Below, one piece after another: positions 24,837-37,640 of a stretch of DNA of 64,000 nucleotides (positions within the stretch are counted from its first letter, which is position 1; each line of letters starts with the position of its first letter). Position numbers and translations under genes: made by a program. The notes beneath the pieces were generated by a model, which did not search any database, was not told the origin of the DNA, and saw nothing but the letters and a program-made list of their open reading frames with translations. Source of the DNA: Atherix ibis (Eukaryota > Arthropoda > Insecta > Diptera > Athericidae). The stretch lies in NCBI GenBank assembly GCA_958298945.1, contig CATQJD010000146.1:1426001-1490000 (forward strand), given 5' to 3'.

Positions 24837-25336
24837 TTTAGAGGAGTATGCTGTAGTATATTTAAGAGGAATATGCAGTAGTATATTTAAGAGGACTATG
24901 AAGTAGTATATTTAAGAGGAATATGCAGTAGTATATTTAAGAGGAATATGCAGTAGTATATTTAAGAGGAATATGAAGTAGTATATTTAAGAGGCATATG
25001 CAGTAGTATATTTAATGGGAATATGAAGTAGTATATTTAAGAGGAATATGAAGTAGTATATTTAAGAGGAATATGAAGTAGTATATTTTAGAGGAATATG
25101 CTGTAGTATATTTAAGAGGAATATGCAGTAGTATATTTAAGAGAACTATGAAGTAGTATATTTAAGAGGAATATGCAGTAGTATATTTAAGAGGAATATG
25201 CAGTAGTATATTTAAGAGGAATATGAAGTAGTATATTTAAGAGGCATATGCAGTAGTATATTTAATGGGAATATGAAGTAGTATATTTAAGAGGAATATG
25301 AAGTTGTATATTTAAGAGGAATATGCAGTAGTATAT
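24837..25336 (+). repeat. 250-bp decamer higher-order repeat, second pair
   Basis: Two adjacent copies start at 24837 and 25087. The first begins GAGGAGTATGCTG instead of GAGGAATATGCTG, and the second has GAGAACTATG instead of GAGGACTATG. The pair ends at GAAGTTG. Confidence 0.85.
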
Positions 25337-25689
25337 TTAAGAGGAATATGCAGTAGTATATTTAAGAGGAATATGCAGTTGTATATTTAAGGGGAATATG
25401 AAGTAGTATATTTAAGAGGAATATGAAGTTGTATATTTAAGAGGAATATGCAGTAGTATATTTAAGAGGAATATTAAGTATTATATTTAAGAGGAACATT
25501 AAGTATTATATTTAAGACGAATATGAAGTAGTATATTTGAGAGAAATATGAAGTAGTATTTTTAAGAGGAATATGAAGTAGTATATTTAAGAGGAATATG
25601 CAGAAGTATATTTAAGAGGAATATGAAGTAGTATATATAAGAGAAATATGAAGTTGTATATTTAAGAGGAATATGCAGTAGTATATTTT

Positions 25690-26450
25690 AGAGGAATATG
25701 AAGTAGTATATTTAAGAGGAATATGAAGTAGTATATATAAGAGGAATATGAAGTTGTATATTTAAGAGGAATATGCAGTTGTATATTTAAGAGGAATATT
25801 AAGTAGTATATTTAAGAGGAATATGAAATAATATATTTAAGAGGAATATGAAGTACTATATTTATGAGGAATATGAAGTAGTATATTTAAGAGGAATATT
25901 AAGTATTATATTTAAGAGGAATATGAAGTAGTATATTTAAGAGGAATATGAAGTAGTATATTTAAGAGAAATATGAAGTAGTATATTTAAGAGGAATATG
26001 CAGAAATATATTTAAGAGGAATATGAAGTAGTATATATAAGAGGAATATGAAGTTGTATATTTAAGAGGAATATGCAGTAGTATATTTAAGAGGAATATT
26101 AAGTAGTATATTTAAGAGGAATATGAAGTAGTATATTTAAGAGGAATATGAAGTCGTATATTTAAGAGGAATATGCAGTAGTATTGCTCAATATATTTAA
26201 GAGGAATATGCAGTAGTATATTTAAGAGGAATATGAAGTAGTATATTTAAGAGGAATATGCATTTTTATATTTAAGAGGAATATGAAGTAGTATATTTAT
26301 GAGGAATATGAAGTAATATATTTAAGAGGAATATGAAGTAGTATATTTAAGATGAATATGCAGTTGTATATTTAAGAGGAATATTAAGTATTATATTTAA
26401 GAAGAATATTAAGTATTATATTTAAGAGGAATATGAAGTAGTATATTTAA
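25690..26450 (+). repeat. Block H, partner of about 31513-32273
   Basis: The offset to the downstream partner is 5,823 bp, fixed by GAAGTTG followed by CAGTTG (25741 and 31564) and by the insertion monomer (26181 and 32004). Shared order: AATATTAAG, GAAGTACTATA, TTTATGAGG, GCAGAAATATA, AAGTCGTATA, insertion, GCAG, GAAG and CATTT. In the partner the monomer before the insertion is GAAG instead of GCAG. The GCAGAAATATA to insertion stretch is copied again at 34-35.6, 44, 45.8 and 48.8 kb. Confidence 0.8.
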
Positions 26451-26546
26451 GAGAAATATGTAGTAGTATATTTAAGAGGAATATGAAGTAGTATATTTAA
26501 GAGGAATATGAAGTAGTATATTTAAGAGAAATATGAAGTATTATAT

Positions 26547-27967
26547 TTAAGAGAATATGAAGTAGTATATTTAAAAGCAAAATTCAGTTTTATATATAAG
26601 ATGAATATTAAATATTATATTTAAGGGGAATATTAAGTATTATATTTAAGAGGAATATGAGGTATTATATTTAAGAGAAATATGAAGTAGTATATTTAAG
26701 AGGAATAGGAGTAGTATATTTAAGAGGAATATGAAGTAGTATATTTAAGAGGAATATGAAGTAGTATATTTAAGACAAATATGAAGTAGTATATTTAAGA
26801 GGAATATGCAGAAGTATATTTAAGAGGAATATGAAGTAGTATATATAAGAGAAATATGAAGTTGTATATTTAAGAGGAATATGCAGTAGTATATTTAAGA
26901 GGATATTAAGTAGTATATTTAAGAGGAATATGAAGTAGTATATTTAAGAGGAATATGAAGTCTTATATTTAAGAGGACTACGCAGTAGTATTGCTCAATA
27001 TATTTAAGAGGAATATGCAGTAGTATATTTAAGAGGAATATGAAGTAGTATTTTTAAGAGGAATATGCATTTGTATATTTAAGAGGAATATGAAGTAGTA
27101 TATTTAAGAGGAATATGAAGTAGTATATTTAAGAGGCATATGAAGTAGTATATTTAAGAGGAATATGCAGTAGTATATTTAAGAGGAATATGAAGTAGTA
27201 TATGTAAGAGGAATATGCAGTAGTATATTTAAGAGTAATATGCAGTAGTATATTTAAGAGGAATATGCAGTAGTATATTTTAGAGGAATATGAAGTAGTA
27301 TATTTAAGAGAAATATGAAGTTGTATATTTAAGAGGAATATGCAGTAGTATATTTAAGAGGAATATTAAGTATTATATTTAAGAGGAATATTAAGTATTA
27401 TATTTGAGAGGAATATGAAGTAGTATATTTAAGAGAAATATGTAGTAGTATATTTAAGAGGAATATGAAGTAGTATATTTAAGAGGAATAAGTAGTAGTA
27501 TATTTAAGAGGAATATGAAGTAGTAAATTTAAGAGAAATATGAAGTAGTATATTTAAGAGGAATATGAAGTAGTATATTTAAGAGGAATATGAAGTAGTT
27601 TATTTAAGAGGAATATGAAGTAGTATATTTTAGAGGAATATGAAGTAGTACATTAAAGAAGAATATGAAATAGTATATTTAAGAGGAATATGCAGTAGTA
27701 TATTTAAGACGAATATGAAGTAGTATATTTAAGAGGAATATGATGTTGTATATTTAAGAGGAATATTAAGTAGTATATTTAAGAGGAATATTAAGTATTA
27801 TATTTAAGAGGAATATGAAGTAGTATATTTAAGAGGAATATGATGTAGTATATTTAAGAGGAATATGAAGTAGTATATTTAAGAGAAATACGAAGTAGTA
27901 TATTTAGGAAGAATATCAAGTAGTATATTTAAGAGAAATATGAAGTAGTATATGTAAGAGGAATATG
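26547..27967 (+). repeat. Block E, third copy
   Basis: This is the downstream partner of 20450-21870 at 6,097 bp. It has small private changes (AAATATTATA, GGACTACGCA, GAGTAATATGCAG). It ends where TATGTAAGAGG is followed by GCAGTAG and TATTAAAG rather than by the 450-bp repeat seen at 21.88 kb. Confidence 0.85.
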
Positions 27968-28519
27968 CAGTAGTATATTAAAGAGGAATATGCAGTAGTA
28001 TATTTAAGAGGAATATGCAGTAGTATATTTAAAAGGAATATGAAGTAGTATATTTAAGAGGATTATGAAGTAGTATATTTAAGAGAAATATGAAGTTGTA
28101 TATTTAAGAGGAATATGCAGAAGTATATTTAAGAGGAATATGAAGTAGTATATATAAGAGGAATATGAAGTTGTATATTTAAGAGAAATATGAAGTAGTA
28201 TATTTTAGAGGAATATGCATTTGTATATTTAAGAGGAATATGCATTTGTATATTTAAGAGGAATATGAAGTAGTATATTTATGAGAAATATGAAGTAGAA
28301 TATTTAAGAGGAATATGCAGTAGTATATTTAAGAGGAATATGAAGTACTATATTAAAGAGGCATATGCAGTAGTATATTGAAGAGGAATATGAAGTAGTA
28401 TATTTAAGGGGCATATAAAGTAGTATATTTAAGAGGAATATGCAGTAGTATATTTAAGAGGAATATGAAACAGTATATGAAAGAGGAATATGCAGTAGTA
28501 TATTTAAGAGTAATATGCA

Positions 28520-31000
28520 GTAGTATATTTAAAAGGAATATGCAGTAGTATATTTAAGAGGAATACGAAGTAGTATATTTAGGAAGAATATCAAGTAGTA
28601 TATTTAAGAGAAATATGCTGTAGTATATTTAAGAGAAATATGTAGTAGTATATTTAAGAGGAATATGAAGTAGTATATTTAAGAGGAATATGAAGTAGTA
28701 TATTTAAGAGGAATATGAAGTAGTATATTTAAGAGAAATATGAAGTAGTATATTTAAGAGAAATATGCAGTAGTATATTTAAGAGGAATATGAAGTAGTA
28801 TATTTAAGAGGAATATGAAGTAGTATATTTTAGAGGAATATGCTGTAGTATATTTAAGAGGAATATGCAGTAGTATATTTAAGAGGACTATGAAGTAGTA
28901 TATTTAAGAGGAATATGCAGTAGTATATTTAAGAGGAATATGCAGTAGTATATTTAAGAGGAATATGAAGTAGTATATTTAAGAGGCATATGCAGTAGTA
29001 TATTTAATGGGAATATGAAGTAGTATATTTAAGAGGACTATGAAGTAGTATATTTAAGAGGAATATGAAGTAGTATATTTTAGAGGAATATGCTGTAGTA
29101 TATTTAAGAGGAATATGCTGTAGTATATTTAAGAGGACTATGAAGTAGTATATATAAGAGGAATATGCAGTAGTATATTTAAGAGGAATATGTAGAAGTA
29201 TATTTAAGAGGAATATGAAGTAGTATATTTAAGAGACATATGCAGTAGTATATTTAATGGGAATATGAAGTAGTATATTTAAGAGGAATATGAAGTTGTA
29301 TATTTAAGAGGAATATGCAGTAGTATATTTAAAAGGAATATGCAGTAGTATATTTAAGAGGAATACGAAGTAGTATATTTAGGAAGAATATCAAGTAGTA
29401 TATTTAAGAGAAATATGCTGTAGTATATTTAAGAGAAATATGTAGTAGTATATTTAAGAGAAATATGAAGTAGTATATTTAAGAGGAATATGAAGTAGTA
29501 TATTTAAGAGGAATATGAAGTAGTATATTTAAGAGAAATATGAAGTAGTATATTTAAGAGGAATATGCAGTAGTATATTAAAGAGGAATATGAAGTAATA
29601 TATTTAAGAGGAATATGAAGTAGTATATTTAAGAGGAATATGAAGTAGTATATTTTAGAGGAATATGCTGTAGTATATTTAAGAGGAATATGCAGTAGTA
29701 TATTTAAGAGGACTATGAAGTAGTATATTTAAGAGGAATATGCAGTAGTATATTTAAGAGGAATATGCAGTAGTATATTTAAGAGGAATATGAAGTAGTA
29801 TATTTAAGAGGTATATGCAGTAGTATATTTAATGGGAATATGAAGTAGTATATTTAAGAGGACTATGAAGTAGTATATTTAAGAGGAATATGAAGTAGTA
29901 TATTTTAGAGGAATATGCTGTAGTATATTTAAGAGGAATATGCTGTAGTATATTTAAGAGGACTATGAAGTAGTATATTTAAGAGGAATATGCAGTAGTA
30001 TATTTAAGAGGAATATGCAGAAGTATATTTAAGAGGAATATGAAGTAGTATATTTAAGAGACATATGCAGTAGTATATTTAATGGGAATATGAAGTAGTA
30101 TATTTAAGAGGAATATGAAGTTGTATATTTAAGAGGAATATGCAGTAGTATATTTAAGAGGAATATGCAGTAGTATATTTAAGAGGAATATGCAGTTGTA
30201 TATTTAAGGGGAATATGAAGTAGTATATTTAAGAGGAATATGAAGTTGTATATTTAAGAGGAATATGCAGTAGTATATTTAAGAGAAATATGAAGTAGTA
30301 TATTTAAGAGGAATATGCAGTAGTATATTTAAGAGGAATATGAAGTAGTATATTTAAGAGGAATATGAAGTAGTATATTTTAGAGGAATATGCTGTAGTA
30401 TATTTAAGAGGAATATGCAGTAGTATATTTAAGAGGACTATGAAGTAGTATATTTAAGAGGCATATGCAGTAGTATATTTAAGAGGAATATGCAGTAGTA
30501 TATTTAAGAGGAATATGAAGTAGTATATTTAAGAGGCATATGCAGTAGTATATTTAATGGGAATATGAAGTAGTATATTTAAGAGGACTATGAAGTAGTA
30601 TATTTAAGAGGAATATGAAGTAGTATATTTTAGAGGAATATGCTGTAGTATATTTAAGAGGAATATGCTGTAGTATATTTAAGAGGACTATGAAGTAGTA
30701 TATTTAAGAGGAATATGCAGTAGTATATTTAAGAGGAATATGCAGAAGTATATTTAAGAGGAATATGAAGTAGTATATTTAAGAGACATATGCAGTAGTA
30801 TATTTAATGGGAATATGAAGTAGTATATTTAAGAGGAATATGAAGTTGTATATTTAAGAGGAATATGCAGTAGTATATTTAAGAGGAATATGCAGTAGTA
30901 TATTTAAGAGGAATATGCAGTTGTATATTTAAGGGGAATATGAAGTAGTATATTTAAGAGGAATATGAAGTTGTATATTTAAGAGGAATATGCAGTAGTA
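28520..31000 (+). repeat. Nested repeat: three tandem blocks each with a 250-bp doublet
   Basis: Decamer doublets start at 28828/29078, 29653/29903 and 30378/30628. The blocks that carry them repeat at 825 bp (33 monomers) and then 725 bp (29 monomers). The first two blocks also share upstream monomers GAATACGAAG, AGGAAGAATATCAAG and GAAATATGCTG (28561 and 29361, offset 800, so one monomer was gained in between). A third level of order, a doublet inside a block inside a tandem, is therefore visible. Small differences, such as GGTATATGCAG near 29810, mark individual copies. Confidence 0.83.
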
Positions 31001-31490
31001 TATTTAAGAGGAATATTAAGTATTATATTTAAGAGGAACATTAAGTATTATATTTAAGAGGAATATGAAGTAGTATATTTGAGAGAAATATAAAGTAGTA
31101 TTTTTAAGAGGAATATGAAGTAGTATATTTAAGACGAATATGAAAAAGTATACTAAAGAAGAATATGAAGTAGTATATTTAAGAGAAATATGAAATAGTA
31201 TATTTAAGAGGAATATGCAGTAGTATATTTAAGAGGGATATGAAGTAGTATATTTAAGAGGAATATGAAGTAGTATATTTAAGAGAAATATGCAGTAGTA
31301 TATTTAAGAGGAATATGCAGTAGTATATTTAAGAGGAATATGAAGTAGTAAATTTAAGACGAATATGCAGTAGTACGAGTATATTTAAGAGGCATATGAA
31401 GTAGTATATTTAAAAGGAATATGAAGTAGTATATTTAATAGGAATATGCAGTAGTATATTTAAGAGGAATATAAAGTAGTATAATTAAGA
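30988..31490 (+). repeat. Block F, second copy
   Basis: This is the partner of 23690-24190 at 7,298 bp, with the AAAAAGTATACTAAAG monomer at 31141 and the ACGAGT insertion at 31373. It follows the last 250-bp doublet, just as the first copy follows the first doublet, which suggests that the doublet and block F moved together. Confidence 0.8.
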
Positions 31491-31512
31491 GGAATATGAA
31501 GTAGTATATTTA

Positions 31513-33219
31513 AGAGGAATATGAAGTAGTATATTTAAGAGGAATATGAAGTAGTATATATAAGAGGAATATGAAGTTGTATATTTAAGAGGAATATGCA
31601 GTTGTATATTTAAGAGGAATATTAAGTAGTATATTTAAGAGGAATATGAAATAGTATATTTAAGAGGAATATGAAGTACTATATTTATGAGGAATATGAA
31701 GTAGTATATTTAAGAGGAATATTAAGTATTATATTTAAGAGGAATATGAAGTAGTATATTTAAGAGGAATATGAAGTAGTATATTTAAGAGAAATATGAA
31801 GTAGTATATTTAAGAGGAATATGCAGAAATATATTTAAGAGGAATATGAAGTAGTATATATAAGAGGAACATGAAGTTGTATATTTAAGAGGAATATGCA
31901 GTTGTATATTTAAGAGGAATATTAAGTAGTATATTTAAGAGGAATATGAAGTAGTATATTTAAGAGGAATATGAAGTCGTATATTTAAGAGGAATATGAA
32001 GTAGTATTGCTCAATATATTTAAGAGGAATATGCAGTAGTATATTTAAGAGGAATATGAAGTAGTATATTTAAGAGGAATATGCATTTGTATATTTAAGA
32101 GGAATATGAAGTAGTATATTTATGAGGAATATGAAGTAATATATTTAAGAGGAATATGAAGTAGTATATTTAAGAGGACTATGCAGTTGTATATTTAAGA
32201 GGAATATTAAGTATTATATTTAAGAGGAATATTAAGTATTATATTTAAGAGGAATATGAAGTAGTATATTTAAGAGAAATATGTAGTAGCATATTTAAGA
32301 GGAATATGAAGTAGTATATTTAAGAGGAATATGAAGTAGTATATTTAAGAGGAATATGCAGTAGTATATTTAAGAGGAATATGAAGTAGTATATTTAAGA
32401 GCAATATGAAGTAGTATATTTTAGAGGAATATGCTGTAGTATATTTAAGAGGAATATGCAGTAGTATATCTAAGAGGAATATGAAGTAGTATATTTAAGA
32501 GGAATATGTAGTATTATATTTAAGAGGAATATGAAGTAGTATATTTAAAAGGAATATGAAGTAGTATATTTAAGAGGAATATGAAGTAGTACAGTAAAGA
32601 GGAATATGAAGTAGTATATTTAAGAGGAATATGCAGTAGTATGTTTTAGAGGAATATGAAGTAGTATATTTAAGAGGAATATGAAGTTGTATATTTAAGA
32701 GGAATATTACGTAGTATATTTAAAAGGAATATGAAGTATTATATTTAAGAGGAATATAAAGTTGTATATTTAAGAGGAATATGATGTAGTATATTTAAGA
32801 AGAATATGAAGTAGTATATTTAAGAGGAATATAAATTTGTATATTTAAGAGGAATATGCAGTTGTATATTTAAGAGGAATATTAAGTATTATATTTAAGA
32901 GGAATATTAAGTATTATATTTAAGAGGAATATGAAGTAGTATATTTAAGAGAAATATGAAGTAGTCTTTTTAAGAGGAATATGAAGTAGTATATTTAAGA
33001 GGAATATGAAGAAGTATATTAAAGAGGAATATGAAGTAGTATGTTTAAGAGAAATATGAAGTAGTATATTTAAGAGGAATATGCAGTAGTATATTTAAGA
33101 GGGATATGAAGTAGTATATTTAAGAGGAATATGAAGTAGTATATTTAAGAGGAATATGCAGTAGTATATTTAAGAGAAATATGCAGTAGTACGAGTATAT
33201 TTAAGAGGCATATGAAGTA
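31513..33219 (+). repeat. Block H second copy and mixed monomers
   Basis: The first 760 bp match 25690-26450. The rest holds a single TTTTAGAGGAATATGCTG monomer (32419), AGTACAGTAAAG, AATATTACGTAG and GATGTAG variants, and an ACGAGT monomer at 33189. The order after 32419 resembles 36799-37570 and 40112-40882, each of which also ends in an ACGAGT monomer, so it is probably an older relative of those blocks. Confidence 0.65.
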
Positions 33220-33819
33220 GTATATTTAAAAGGAATATGAAGTAGTATATTTAGGAGGAATATGCAGTAGTATAATTAATAGGAATATTAAGTAGTATAT
33301 TTAAGAGGAATATGAAGTAGTATATTTAAGAGGAATATGAAGTAGTATATTTATGAGGAATATGAAGTAGTATATTTAAGAGGAATATGGAGTAGTATAT
33401 TTAAGAGGAATATGAAGTACTATATTAAAGAGGCATATGCAGTAGTATATTGAAGAGGAATATGAAGTAGTATATTTAAGAGGCATATGAAGTAGTATAT
33501 TTAAGAGGCATATGCAGTAGTATATTTAAAAGGAATATGAAGTAGTATATTTAGGAGGAATATGCAGTAGTATAATTAATAGGAATATTAAGTAGTATAT
33601 TTAAGAGGAATATGAAGTAGTATATTTAAGAGGAATATGAAGTAGTATATTTATGAGGAATATGAATTAGTATATTTAAGAGGAATATGCAGTAGTATAT
33701 TTAAGAGGAATATGAAGTACTATATTAAAGAGGCATATGCAGTAGTATATTGAAGAGGAATATGAAGTAGTATATTTAAGAGGCATATGAAGTAGTATAT
33801 TTAAGAGGAATATGCAGTA
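33220..33819 (+). repeat. 300-bp tandem duplication (12 monomers)
   Basis: The stretch 33220-33519 repeats at 33520-33819 with an offset of exactly 300 bp. Both copies contain TTTAGGAGG, TATAATTAATAGG, AATATTAAG, TTTATGAGG, GAAGTACTATATTAAAG, GGCATATGCAG and TATTGAAGAGG. The only differences I saw are GAAGTAG against GAATTAG and GGAGTAG against GCAGTAG, plus GGCATATGCAG against GGCATATGAAG near the join. It looks recent. Confidence 0.88.
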
Positions 33820-34179
33820 GTATATTTAAGAGGAATATGAAGTAGTATATGTAAGAGGAATATGCAGTAGTATATTTAAGAGGAATATGCAGTAGTATAT
33901 TTAAGAGGAATATTAAGTATTATATTTAAGAGGAATATTAAGTATTATATTTAAGAGGAATATGAAGTAGTATATTTAAGAGGAATATGAAGTAGTATAT
34001 TTAAGAGAAATATGAAGTAGTATATTTAAGAGGAATATGCAGAAATATATTTAAGAGGAATATAAGGTAGTATATATAATAGGAATATGAAGTTGTATAT
34101 TTAAGAGGAATATGCAGTAGTATATTTAAGAGGAATATTAAGTAGTATATTTAAGAGGAATATGAAGTAGTATATTTAA

Positions 34180-36290
34180 CAGAAATATGAAGTAGTATAT
34201 TTAAGAGGAATATGCAGAAATATATTTAAGAGGAATATGAAGTAGTATATATAAGAGGAATATGAAGTTGTATATTTAAGAGGAATATGCAGTAGTATAT
34301 TTAAGAGGAATATTAAGTAGTATATTTAAGAGGAATATGAAGTAGTATATTTAAGAGGAATATGAAGTCGTATATTTAAGAGGAATATGCAGTAGTATTG
34401 TTCAATATATTTAAGAGGAATATGCAGTAGTATATTTAAGAGGAATATGAAGTAGTATATTTAAGAGGAATATGCATTTGTATATTTAAGAGGAATATGA
34501 AGTAGTATATTTATGAGGAATATGAAGTAGTATATTTAGGAGGTATATGCAGTAGTATATTTAAGAGGAATATGAAGTAGTATATTTAAGAGGAATATGA
34601 AGTCGTATATTTAAGAGGAATATGCAGTAGTATTGCTCAATATATTTAAGAGGAATATGCAGTAGTATATTTAAGAGGAATATGAAGTAGTATATTTAAG
34701 AGGAATATGCATTTGTATATTTAAGAGGAATATGAAGTAGTATATTTATGAGGAATATGAAGTAGTATATTTAGGAGGAAAATGCAGTAGTATATTTAAG
34801 AGGAATATGAAGTACTATATTAAAGAGGCATATGCAGTAGTATATTGAAGAGGAATATGAGGTAGTATATTTAAGAGGCATATAAAGTAGTATATTTAAG
34901 AGGAATATGCAGTAGTATATTTAAGAGGAATATGAAGTAGTATATGTAAGAGGAATATGCAGTAGTATATTTAAGAGGAATATGCAGTAGTATATTTAAG
35001 AGGAATATGCAGTAGTATATTTATGAGGAATATGAAGTAGTATATTTAGGAGGAATATGCAGTAGTATATTTAAGAGGAATATGAAGTAGTATATTTAAG
35101 AGAAATATGAAGTAGTATATTTAAGAGGAATATGCAGAAATATATTTAAGAGGAATATGAAGTAGTATATATAAGAGGAATATGAAGTTGTATATTTAAG
35201 AGGAATATGCAGTAGTATATTTAAGAGGAATATTAAGTAGTATATTTAAGAGGAATATGAAGTAGTATATTTAAGAGGAATATGAAGTCGTATATTTAAG
35301 AGGAATATGCAGTAGTATTGCTCAATATATTTAAGAGGAATATGCAGTAGTATATTTAAGAGGAATATGAAGTAGTATATTTAAGAGAAATATGAAGTAG
35401 TATATTTAAGAGGAATATGCAGAAATATATTTAAGAGGAATATGAAGTAGTATATATAAGAGGAATATGAAATTGTATATTTAAGAGGAATATGCAGTAG
35501 TATATTTAAGAGGAATATTAAGTAGTATATTTAAGAGGAATATGAAGTAGTATATTTAAGAGGAATATGAAGTCGTATATTTAAGAGGAATATGCAGTAG
35601 TATTGTTCAATATATTTAAGAGGAATATGCAGTAGTATATTTAAGAGGAATATGAAGTAGTATATTTAAGAGGAATATGCATTTGTATATTTAAGAGGAA
35701 TATGAAGTAGTATATTTATGAGGAATATGAAGTAGTATATTTAGGAGGTATATGCAGTAGTATATTTAAGAGGAATATGAAGTAGTATATTTAAGAGGAA
35801 TATGAAGTCGTATATTTAAGAGGAATATGCAGTAGTATTGCTCAATATATTTAAGAGGAATATGCAGTAGTATATTTAAGAGGAATATGAAGTAGTATAT
35901 TTAAGAGGAATATGCATTTGTATATTTAAGAGGAATATGAAGTAGTATATTTATGAGGAATATGAAGTAGTATATTTAGGAGGAAAATGCAGTAGTATAT
36001 TTAAGAGGAATATGAAGTACTATATTAAAGAGGCATATGCAGTAGTATATTGAAGAGGAATATGAGGTAGTATATTTAAGAGGCATATAAAGTAGTATAT
36101 TTAAGAGGAATATGCAGTAGTATATTTGAGAGGAATATGAAGTAGTATATGTAAGAGGAATATGCAGTAGTATATTTAAGAGGAATATGCAGTAGTATAT
36201 TTAAGAGGAATATGCAGTAGTATATTTATGAGGAATATGAAGTAGTATATTTAGGAGGAATATGCAGTAGTATATTTAAGAGGAATATGA
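34180..36290 (+). repeat. 1,205-bp tandem duplication with doubled insertion monomers
   Basis: The segment 34180-35085 recurs at 35385-36290 (offset 1,205). The pair of insertion monomers at 34395 and 34630 recurs at 35600 and 35835. In both copies the first of the pair reads TGTTCAATAT and the second TGCTCAATAT, so the C to T change predates the duplication. A further insertion monomer lies at 35315 between the copies. GCAGAAATATA (34215 and 35420) and TTTAGGAGGTATATG confirm the offset. The smaller period between paired insertions is 235 bp, nine monomers plus ten bases. Confidence 0.87.
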
Positions 36291-36600
36291 AGTACTATAT
36301 TAAAGAGGCATATGCAGTAGTATATTGAAGAGGAATATGAAGTAGTATATTTAAGAGGCATATAAAGTAGTATATTTAAGAGGAATATGCAGTAGTATAT
36401 TTAAGAGGAATATGAAGTAGTATATGTAAGAGGAATATGCATTTGTATATTTAAGAGGAATATGAAGTAGTATATTTATGAGGAATATGAAGTAGTATAT
36501 TTAGGAGGAATATGCAGTAGTATATTTAAGAGGAATATGAAGTACTATATTAAAGAGGCATATGCAGTAGTATATTGAAGAGGAATATTAAGTATTATAT
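36290..36600 (+). repeat. Short tandem reiteration of a GTACTATATTAAAG segment
   Basis: The GTACTATATTAAAG plus GGCATATGCAG plus TATTGAAGAGG trio occurs at 36019, 36294 and 36544, spaced 275 and 250 bp. It appears to be a local ten- to eleven-monomer amplification at the right edge of the 1,205-bp duplication. Confidence 0.65.
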
Positions 36601-37640
36601 TTAAGAGGAATATTAAGTATTATATTTAAGAGGAATATGAAGTAGTATATTTAAGAGAAATATGAAGTAGTATATTTAAGAGGAATATGAAGTAGTATAT
36701 TTAAGAGAAATATGAACTAGTATATTTAAGAGGAATATGCAGTAGTATATTTAAGAGGAATATGAAGTAGTATATTTAAGAGGAATATGAAGTAGTATAT
36801 TTTAGAGGAATATGCTGTAGTATATTTAAGAGGAACATACAGTAGTATATTTAAGAGGAATATGAAGTAGTATATTTAAGAGGAATATGCAGTATTATAT
36901 TTAAGAGGAATATGAAGTAGTATATTTAAAAGGAATATGAAGTAGTATATTTAAGAGGAATATGAAGTAGTACATTAAAGAGGAATATGAAGTAGTATAT
37001 TTAAGAGGAATATGCAGTAGTATATTTAAGAGGAATATGAAGTAGTATATTTAAGAGGAATATGAAGTTGTATATTTAAGAGGAATATTACGTAGTATAT
37101 TTAAAAGGAATATGAAGTATTATATTTAAGAGGAATATGAAGTAGTATATTTAAGAGGAATATGATGTAGTATATTTAAGAAGAATATGAAGTAGTATAT
37201 TTAAGAGGAATATGAAGTTGTATATTTAAGAGGAAAATGCAGTTGTATATTTAAGAGGAATATTAAGTATTATATTTAAGAGGAATATTAAGTATTATAT
37301 TTAAGAGGAATATGAAGTAGTATATTTAAGAGAAATATGAAGTAGTATTTTTAAGAGGAATATGAAGTAGTAAATTTAAGAGGAATATGAAGAAGTATAT
37401 TAAAGAGGAATATGAAGTAGTATATTTAAGAGAAATATGAAGTAGTATATTTAAGAGGAATATGCAGTAGTATATTTAAGAGGGATATGAAATAGTATAT
37501 TTAAGAGGAATATGAAGTAGTATATTTAAGAGGAATATGCAATAGTATATTTAAGAGGAATATGCAGTAGTACGAGTATATTTAAGAGGCATATGAAGTA
37601 GTATATTTAAAAGGAATATGAAGTAGTATATTTAGGAGGA
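36600..37640 (+). repeat. Block J, partner of about 39912-40952
   Basis: The first monomer of the decamer type (TTTTAGAGGAATATGCTG, 36799 and 40112) and the ACGAGT monomer (37570 and 40882) match at offsets of 3,313 and 3,312 bp. Between them both copies contain AGTACATTAAAG, AATATTACGTAG, GATGTAG, AAGAAGAATATG, GGAAAATGCAGTTG and paired AATATTAAG. The first copy has GAACATACAG where the second has GAATATGCAG. Confidence 0.8.
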
